From positions 65,997-93,494 of the forward strand of contig NW_008246185.1 of assembly GCF_000281045.1 (NCBI RefSeq): DNA of 27,498 nucleotides. Reading direction: 5' to 3'. The position numbers and the translations under genes are program-made. The notes beneath the pieces are model-generated. The model did not search any database, was not told where the DNA came from, and saw only the letters and a program-made list of their open reading frames with translations. Positions 21,074 to 27,498 of the stretch are shown piece by piece (the first letter of the stretch is position 1; each line of letters starts with the position of its first letter). The stretch comes from Saprolegnia diclina VS20. Taxonomy: Eukaryota > Oomycota > Saprolegniomycetes > Saprolegniales > Saprolegniaceae.

Positions 21074-22445
21074 GAGTATGGGTAACTCTCCGCTGGATAG
21101 CTTTGCACACATCGCTTGATAATCTCGATATACATGTTCATGGATAGGTAGGTCCCAATGCAGTGATATGTTGGCTCGCGGTCGTAGGCACACTCTTCGA
21201 CGCAGGTTAGAGTTGCGCGCACTGCACTGATTTGAATTGGATTGCATATCGACATGATATTATTCTCGTTCATTTCAAGAAAGGTGGTCTCATATACCGG
21301 TTCTTGATAAATTGTTTCTTTCAATATTATCAAGTCGTCGGAGCCATTCTCGTATTATTTGGTTCGCAACCACGATACAATTTCTTGGCAAGCCGTCGCA
21401 CGATGTTTCTACAAGAATACCCGACGGCTTGCACTCCTCTGCCGGGCGGCCCGAGTACAGGAGCCTGCGTACGACCTCGCGCGAGCTAGGACTCGGTGAA
21501 TGGGATCCACCACGGGATGGATCTCTCCGTACGCAGCTCACTCCCAACGACCAAGTGCTGGTGCCAACTCCCACGCATTCACAACGTATGCGAAGTCTTT
21601 ATAATAATAGCGAAGACAACGCGGAATACCTTCATATATATATAGGATTAAGGCATGGACCACACCAGATCAGGTGTCGCTTTGGCTTCGAGTCCAAGCT
21701 CGATCTCGACGAATCTCGACGGCGTCTTCCGACCACATATGCTATCATTACTTGCGCCCCAAACGGGTGGCGCACTGTCCGAGCTCGTAATCGAACAGTG
21801 ACGATGGTTGTATTTCCTCAATACCTGCGCTCGGGAGCGAACCCGATGATGCATCCAACGACGTTGCATCGGTCAGCGAACACCGTACGTTATGACACGC
21901 ACGAAAGCAGAGGGTACGTTTCATAGCACATGTTTGGCTGGAATCTGGCTGCGAATTTTCCGCTAGAGATATTAAAAGAGTCCATTGTCCTTTGCCGCGA
22001 GGACTCTGAGCCCGTTGCTACCTTGACACACTCTACGCAAATGCTGCTATTGTTTGAGACACATATCCGTTTGCACCGAAGATTGAGGCACCGACCGAGC
22101 CAGGCGCGATGAACAGCGGGTGAGGTTGCATACACAACATGTGTCTCACGGCATTCTAAGAACTGAGCTAGAGCGGGTATTTCTCTCCCAATTATGAAGA
22201 ACTCGTACCGCGCATTCTAAACTCCACATAGCTGTCCAAGCAAACGATACCCAATGGTCGAATAGCGTGCGACGTTACTAGTACAGTGTATGATAGGAAG
22301 CACAATGAGTTTGGCGCATGGTGCGGACACAGATACAGTGTCTTGGCCTTCGCGAAACGTTGCAAGTCCAAGACGGTTTCTCTGCAACCAGCTGGTTCGT
22401 GTACGTGTCGTCCAAGGGGCACAGCCCAATGTCGCCTTCGCAAAA
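21074..22445. other. Divergent intergenic region between kinase and pectin lyase genes
   Basis: These 1.4 kb separate two genes that point away from each other and must hold both sets of upstream control sites. Open frames at 21312-21926 (plus, 204 codons) and 21290-21574 (minus) overlap each other and show no domain or coding-like pattern. A hairpin at 21388-21432 is listed separately. A short TA run lies near 21634-21643. Nothing else is recognisable. Confidence 0.55.
21388..21432. repeat. 11-bp perfect inverted repeat with 23-base loop
   Basis: GCAAGCCGTCG at 21388-21398 and its reverse complement CGACGGCTTGC at 21422-21432 face each other over 23 bases. It lies about 330 bp upstream of the kinase Inr and 1.05 kb upstream of the pectin lyase start. 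It could be a paired protein-binding site or the trace of a small foldback element. Confidence 0.65.
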
Positions 22446-22461
22446 GCTCACTTTTCAATCT
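22446..22461 (+). promoter_or_regulatory. Oomycete Inr/FPR core promoter of the pectin lyase gene
   Basis: GCTCACTTTTCAATCT matches the oomycete core promoter GCTCATTYYNCAWTTT at all but two positions, with both the initiator and the flanking promoter region in place. It ends 23 bases before the ATG at 22485. It therefore fixes that ATG as the start and excludes the in-frame ATG at 22290 upstream. Confidence 0.75.
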
Positions 22462-22484
22462 TCCTTCTCTCCAGCATCGTACTC

Positions 22485-23672
22485 ATGAAGCTCTCGTACC
22501 TTCCGCTCGCGCTCCTTGCGATCGCCTCCGACCTTGTCTTTGGTGGCACCAACGCGCCTGGGCTGGCCGCCGGTGTCACAGGCGGCGGCAACGCAACGCC
22601 CGTATACCCCACAAACATCAACGAGCTCAAGGCGTACCTCCAAGACGCTGTGCCCCGGGTCATTGTCCTCAACAAGACGTTCGACTTTCGCGGCTCCGAG
22701 GGCAAGAAGACCGAGACGGGGTGTCGCCCCGACTACACGCGCGCTTGCATCGCCAAGAAGAATGGTTTCCAGAGCCAAGATGTGATTTTGCAGGCCGGTG
22801 GCATGGCCAACACGGGCGGATGCACCAACGGCACGCCCGTCCAAGTCTCGTACGACGTTGCGGCCACGAAGAACCCGCTCGTCGTGTCGGGCTCCAAGAC
22901 CATCCGTGGTGAGGGCCAGAAGGGCGTCATTGTCGGCAAGGGTCTCTGGCTTCGCGGCGACAACATCATTCTTCAAAACGTCCATGTGACCAACCTCAAC
23001 CCGCAGTACGTCTGGGGCGGCGACGCCATCTACCTCAACGGCAAACCCGATGGCTCAGCCCTGCAAAAGATCTGGATCGACCACGTCAAGATCTCGCTTG
23101 TCGGTCGGCAGATGCTCACGACCGACGGCGCTGGCTCAGACAGCATCACCGTCAGCAACTGCGACTTTGATGGCCACACAACATGGTCGTCGTCGTGCGA
23201 TGGCCACCATTATTGGAACAACATTTTCATCAGCAACCTCAAGATGAGCTACATCAACAACGTCATCCATCACACCTCCGGTCGCGCGCCCAAGATCAAC
23301 TCGTCCAACGGCAAATACTCGGTGCAAGTGCACGTCGCCAACAACTACTGGTACGACAACACGGGCCACTCGTTCGAAGTCGACCAGGCGTACGTGCTCT
23401 CAGAAGGCAACTACTTTGAGACGACGGCGTTGCCCAACCTTGCCGAGCCCAACGGCTGGATCATGTCGACGACCAACGACAACAAGGGCACATGCAAGGC
23501 GGCGCTCGGCCGCGACTGCGTCCCGGACGCATTTACCAACAGCGGCAAGTTCGTCGACCATGGCGCAAGCGCGGTGCCGGCCAAGATGAAGGGCATCGCG
23601 ACGGCATTTTCGACGCAGCCCGCCAAGCGCATTACCTTGTCGACGGCTAACTTTGGTGTCGGCAATCTCTAA
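22485..23672 (+). CDS. Secreted pectin lyase, polysaccharide lyase family 1 (fungal PelA type)
   Basis: An intronless 395-residue protein. It opens with a signal peptide (MKLSYLPLALLAIAS, cleavage near residue 20-24). The mature part follows fungal pectin lyase A from memory: GVTGGGNATPVYPTNINEL, RVIVLNKTFDF, IRGEGQKGVIVGKGL, NPQYVWGGDAIYLNG, WIDHVKISLVGRQ, CDGHHYWNNIFIS, HTSGRAPK and VANNYWYDNTGHSFEV. HTSGRAPK carries the catalytic Arg (267), and Asp 180 and Asp 199 lie in the conserved cleft loops. Family members cut methyl-esterified homogalacturonan by beta-elimination (EC 4.2.2.10) outside the cell. Pectin rather than pectate as substrate is inferred from the PelA-like motifs. A near-perfect core promoter precedes it. 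The lack of introns stands out beside intron-crowded neighbours and fits the idea of acquisition from fungi. Confidence 0.93.
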   Translation: MKLSYLPLALLAIASDLVFGGTNAPGLAAGVTGGGNATPVYPTNINELKAYLQDAVPRVIVLNKTFDFRGSEGKKTETGCRPDYTRACIAKKNGFQSQDVILQAGGMANTGGCTNGTPVQVSYDVAATKNPLVVSGSKTIRGEGQKGVIVGKGLWLRGDNIILQNVHVTNLNPQYVWGGDAIYLNGKPDGSALQKIWIDHVKISLVGRQMLTTDGAGSDSITVSNCDFDGHTTWSSSCDGHHYWNNIFISNLKMSYINNVIHHTSGRAPKINSSNGKYSVQVHVANNYWYDNTGHSFEVDQAYVLSEGNYFETTALPNLAEPNGWIMSTTNDNKGTCKAALGRDCVPDAFTNSGKFVDHGASAVPAKMKGIATAFSTQPAKRITLSTANFGVGNL

Positions 23673-23776
23673 CTGTGCATTTTATCGTGTTGTCCTTTTC
23701 TAATATCAAAATGTTCATGAACGTCATTTTCAGCGAATTACTTTACTTTCAAATTTCTCCAAAAAAAAGTCCATCC

Positions 23777-23880
23777 CTCTATCGGCGCCAGCGCTTCGTC
23801 CATCGATTCGTACCATGCTTGATGTTGGTGCTAGTCTCTATCTTCATGCCGAGCTGCGCTCAAATTGCACTACGATCTTA
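23777..23880 (-). pseudogene. Relic of the 3' end of a copy of the 2OG-oxygenase-like gene
   Basis: Positions 23777-23822 match 24292-24337, the 3' end of the neighbouring minus-strand gene, at about 35 of 46 bases. The peptide end TNRWTKRWRR followed by a stop parallels TTRQTKRQRR of the intact 3' end, and TST occurs before it in both. Further upstream in the minus sense the match weakens quickly (the shared TGCGCT and TTGCA blocks near 23850-23865) and is lost by about 23880. No larger frame remains. Confidence 0.65.
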
Positions 23881-24095
23881 GTTTACATCTGGGATCGCGT
23901 CTTGCTCGCGCCATACGCCTCGGACGTCGACGCGACCTCGTACTCTCCAACGCGTTCTCTACCAATGTGCGAACCGTTGGTGATTTCGTTTCCAAAAGCA
24001 ATGTGCTTGACCTGCTTTAGTCGAACCGGCCGGCCGATCTTGGCAAGAGCGCTCATGGCGTCGATAACGCATGCGCATTGCTGATCGAGTCGACA

Positions 24096-24176
24096 GGCGG
24101 CATTTTCGACCCAGCTCGCCAAGCGCATTTCCTTGTTGACGATCAACCTTGGTATCACCATATCACCAACTTCTAA
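24096..24176 (+). pseudogene. Relic of the 3' end of a pectin lyase gene copy
   Basis: The stretch from about 24099 matches the end of the intact pectin lyase gene (23606 onward) at about 49 of 58 bases, including TTTTCGAC, CGCCAAGCGCATT and CCTTGT. Both copies end with TCTAAC at their stop codon (23672 and 24176). Upstream of 24096 I cannot follow the match with certainty, so most of the copy has been deleted or has drifted. Orientation is the same as the intact gene. Confidence 0.7.
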
Positions 24177-24293
24177 CTTTGAAGTCGCCGTTATTTCCCT
24201 TATTGAAGTAAGAAGTTGGAAACAACATCCTTTTTGCCGTCGCCATCTTGCTTTCAAATTCATAAAATTCATAGAGTAAGATCCTACATAACT

Positions 24294-26860
24294 CTATCGC
24301 CGCTGGCGCTTTGTCTGTCGCGTCGTATCGTTCTTGACGTCCACAGTTGTCTTTGTTGATGTGCATAATTGCGCTTGCAACGTTGCAATGACCGTCGCAA
24401 CTCGGTCTACCACGGCGGCTTCGTTACTGCGCGCGTCGGCAGCCCGCGGGAACGTCGAGCCCCACACGTCTCTGGAGCCATATGCGTAGCTGAACGACTC
24501 GCTGTATGAGTTGGCCGATGGCTTGGTCGTGGCCAGAGCGAAAAGTCTGCGGCACAAAGGCGCATCGACATGCACGAAGAGGTTCGCCAGCGGGAGCAGC
24601 AGCTGGTCCGTCTCTCGCAGTGTTTTCCAAAGCGCGTCACACCACACGTCAAGGAACGCTAGCAGCTCGTCGATCGCGAACCATCTGAGCAGCTCGATCG
24701 CATCACGCACGAGTTTATGCGCCTTGGACGTATCTGGCGCGTAGACCGTGCAACGCAGCATCCGACAGCGCATCTCTTTCTCAGCGAGCGTGTGCGATGA
24801 CGCGACGATATAAGCGGCGATCCGCGACGTCAAAGCCGGTGCGACCAGCTCTTTGAACTTGGTGGCAATCGTACGGGCCACGGGGAGCAGCCCAAGGCCC
24901 CACGCTCTGGTCAAGTTGAGAAATACGGCGTCGTCGAGGCGCTTTACGAAGAGTGCGAGGTACATGAGGCTTCCCGCCACGTCCAGGCCCGCTTGCTCCA
25001 AGTCGCATACGTCCTGCTCAGTCATGGTGCGAGCGCGGAACGCATCGAGCACATGCGCGACCAACGGGCTGCGTGCGATCGTCGGATCGCGTTGAATCGC
25101 AGAGGCGAGGCCCACTGCAATGTCTGCGTGGAAGTTGCAGCTGCGGTCTGCCATGAACAGCGGCGCCACCGATGGCGGCGGTGGCAAGACAAATGCATCG
25201 ACGGCCGAGACGAGCGCCGGTGGCAGGCGGTGGCCAATGTAGTTGGCACGCGCGAGGTGTGGCGCCGTGTTGGTGACGTAGGCTTCGAGAAGCAAGTTCC
25301 GCTTGAAAATGACGTGTCTATAGTCCACGGGCGACGACAAGACGGGATCGACGAGAAGCGCGGCCCAGCACCGCTAGAGCAGCTCGGCTTCGTGTTGTAG
25401 GCGCAACGGCGGGCACAGCGGCGCATCGTCGAGGCCGACAAAGCTCGTCAAAAGGTGCAGAACGTCAAGGACGTGTCGTTTGGACAAGCGCGGGAGGAGC
25501 TGCAGCAATGCCGGTAAGAACGGCCCCCATCCATGCGTCGTGAGGAGCCCATGCAGCCAGAGCGCGACGTCGGACACGGACACATCTTCTCGATCGAACG
25601 AGACAATGTTGGCGACAAAGTGCAGCGTGAGGTCGAGATCATCTTGATGCGCCAAGAGACGGGCCATGATCGCCAGTGGATGCCTTCGCCCATAGAAATA
25701 ATCTTGTGGGAGCCGTCGATCGGGGCCAAAGGTCGTCATCGCCGCACGCAAGATTACGTCCACATCTCTAAGACCGAGATAACCGTCATCTTCGTCAAGC
25801 CCGTGGCCATCGTCCGGCGCGTCCCCGAGCAGCACGATGGCCAAGTACTCGAGTGCATCGTCCCAATCGCCCAGGACGACGCGGTGATGTTTTGGCCAAA
25901 AGATCAGCCGACACGACGACTCTGCGCTGTCGCCGAGGGTGAGATCAGGCTTTCGGTACTTGCACGTGTCCCAAATGATGTCGGGCACGCCGCAGGCAGG
26001 GTGCAGCAGTACGTAGCCCGCTCTGCAGTAGTACGTCGCGTCCACCACCAACCCGACGTCAAAGCATTTGGTCACAAGAAGGACGTCGACGAGGCCCTTG
26101 TCAATGCTCTCAAGGTGCTCGAACGATGGAGGTTCGCTGGGCGTCGGGTACGCAACGGGCTTGCCAATGCACTGGTATGTCAAAAACGGTGAGTGGGCGA
26201 GCGCTGTGAACGCTGCAATGGCCGGTTCTTGGTTGGGCGCCGCCAATCGCATGTTGTCGTGCGCCTCGTCGTAGCTCAATCGAAAGACGAGTGCGACGCG
26301 GCGACCCGATGTGATCGGCGCCGATGTGAACGAAGTGCTCAGAAAGGCCGCCGCAAACGCCGTCACAACCGGCGACGTCTCGACGTCAAAGCTCGCAGTC
26401 TCGCTGCCGTGCGTGCACGTGATGACGCCGCCTTCGTGCATGGATGGAAGGAGAACGATGAGCGAGCCAAACGTGCAGGCGTCATTGGCGTCGTTGGTCG
26501 GGAGCAGCTTGAACGTCGCCGCGTCGCCAACGCTATCGATCGCCATGTGCGAGAGAACGAGCTGCATCTCGCCCGTCGGCGCCAAGTCCCGCGTAATGTC
26601 TTCTTCAATCGTCTCGAGCATCGAGTTAAAGCCTTCGTCGTAGGCAAACGCTATGGCCGCGCTCGGGATGGGTAGAGCGCTTGGATCTGGGCGGCTTGTG
26701 CGGCGGTGAGCGGCCATGCGAGCGGCTCATCCAAGTCCTCGAGATACATGAGGAACGGCGGAGACTGCGGCAGAGCGCCAGTCGAGACGAAAGCGCCCGG
26801 CTCGTGGACCAGCGCGACCGCAGCTTCGTACGCGCAACGCTCGGCCACGTGCTTGGCCAT
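24294..26860 (-). pseudogene. 2OG-Fe(II) oxygenase-fold protein, frame broken twice (pseudogene or assembly errors)
   Basis: Three open pieces line up as one intronless gene of about 850 residues. The first (26860-26651, another frame) has GAFVSTGALPQSPPFL and LAWPLTAAQAAQIQALYPS. The second (from about 26655 to 25374) has FAYDEGFNSMLETI, FGSLIVLLPSMHEGG and ITSGRRVALVFRL. The third (25373-24294) is in frame with the second across one TAG at 25376-25374. The layout matches fungal 2OG-Fe(II) oxygenase-like proteins (FGSLVVCLPS, EGGxLVVRH, VTxGHRVTLTYNL). The usual H-x-D ligands before FGSL read instead KLLPTND, and the SDxEHEV His block reads STSFTSAP, so the iron site seems lost; only the 2OG-type Arg (GRRVAL) is clear. 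The TAG could be skipped by a 66-nt intron (GTCGGC...CTCTAG). The frame change near 26655 has no such splice explanation. An ATG at 26717 would give a shorter start. Confidence 0.6.
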
Positions 26861-27498
26861 GCCAGTCGAAAAAGTCGAAATCGGCAAACTCCGCCAATCG
26901 TGGCAATGTTATTAAGCATAATGAGCGGAATATAAAACGCTGGATATGCATTCCGTTAAAGCGACCAATCATCGAGCAGCATGCATCTATCATATCTGAT
27001 TGACGAACTGCGAGGCCCGTGGTCGGTGACGTCGAGCTCGATGGAGATATGCTCGCGCTCAGCCGGCGCCGCCGATAGATCTTTGACGTGGCGTCAACCT
27101 CCGGCCGCTACTGCCGATCGACGCCGGCGACCGGCTTTCCACTCTGTACGCGACGTAGTTACCGGGTGGGTACTTGGCCCTCGACTAGAACGGTTGCAGT
27201 AAGAGTGCAGCGCCGGCGATCCGGCCAAGCGATTGCAACGTACTTTGTATTGCGCTTCGCGGGCCGAGGGCGACTTCGCTCTTGGGGTGGATGATGTTGT
27301 CCTCGCCGTCTCGACGCCGCCAGACCAAGGGGTTCGCTCGCCGCCATTACGGCAAGAGCACGATTCTGTGGCCCAACTAATACTTGGGCGTTGACGACGA
27401 CAAGGACCATTTGCACGACGCGCAAGGGCGTTCAGCAGGTACTGTTAGCACCCAGTTTCTCTGCGCGACCCGACTGTGCTGATTGTGTGTCAGACCAT
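26861..27498. other. Right end, no recognisable gene
   Basis: This holds the upstream region of the 2OG-oxygenase-like gene and then GC-rich sequence to the window edge. Open frames up to 88 codons (for example 27425-27159, minus; 26981-27202, plus) show no domain. The composition from 27030 to 27350 is coding-like, so a decayed or partial gene running off the edge is possible, but I cannot name one. Confidence 0.4.

Noticed and set aside
21031-21333. Minus-strand open frame of 100 codons just upstream of the ankyrin kinase
   Set aside because: It spans the Inr-like site and is out of frame with the first repeat exon at every usable donor; the ATG AGC exon joins in frame with a 50-nt intron.
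21312-21926. Plus-strand open frame of 204 codons in the divergent promoter region
   Set aside because: It contains the 11-bp hairpin, overlaps an equally long minus-strand frame, and shows no domain or signal; likely chance in GC-rich DNA.
22290-22484. Longer N-terminus for the pectin lyase, giving 460 residues
   Set aside because: A near-perfect oomycete core promoter lies at 22446-22461, downstream of that ATG, and the ATG at 22485 opens directly into a clean signal peptide.
1-27498. tRNA, rRNA or other structured RNA genes
   Set aside because: I looked for T-loop-like GTTCGA boxes and cloverleaf arms; the few hits (near 3368, 14341 and 21361) lack the paired arms.

Overview
The window looks like a piece of an oomycete nuclear genome, most likely a saprolegnialean water mould (Aphanomyces, Saprolegnia or Achlya type). 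The signs are GC-rich coding sequence, many very short introns (39-68 nt, mostly ending in TAG), compact intergenic gaps, matches to the oomycete Inr/FPR core promoter upstream of several genes, and a gene content of ankyrin-repeat TKL kinases and a secreted pectin lyase. All gene models were made by reading the sequence by hand and joining exons at GT/AG sites. No database search was possible.

Left part (1-5.6 kb): a short non-autonomous DNA transposon with terminal inverted repeats (43-663); a six-exon minus-strand gene for a TMEM209-type nuclear-envelope protein (871-2664); a 1.4 kb non-coding stretch with a perfect hairpin; and a plus-strand BTB/T1-domain protein (4058-5294). That last gene converges on the next one, and a 13-bp perfect hairpin lies between them.

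Centre (5.6-21.0 kb): four minus-strand, head-to-tail ankyrin-repeat genes. In transcriptional order they are an ankyrin-TKL kinase (21034-18870), a larger ankyrin-kinase with a lost DFG motif (18561-14878), an ankyrin-only gene that stops where a kinase would be expected (14824-11570), and an ankyrin-TRP-type cation channel of about 1633 residues (11265-5571). These genes hold 67 introns, 65 of them phase 0. Twenty-six exons are exactly 99 nt (one 33-residue ankyrin repeat) and nine are exactly 102 nt. The one 98-nt exon marks a frameshift.

Right part (21.0-27.5 kb): a 1.4 kb divergent promoter region; an intronless secreted pectin lyase of the fungal PelA type (22485-23672); and a 2OG-Fe(II)-oxygenase-fold gene on the opposite strand with a broken frame and no recognisable iron ligands (26860-24294). 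Between them lie relics of the 3' ends of both genes, so the convergent pair was once tandemly duplicated. The last 640 bp holds nothing I recognise.

How the genes may work together is inference. The four ankyrin genes look like related products of repeat and exon duplication: two signalling kinases (one probably a pseudokinase), an ankyrin scaffold and an ankyrin-gated channel. The pectin lyase would act outside the cell on plant cell walls.
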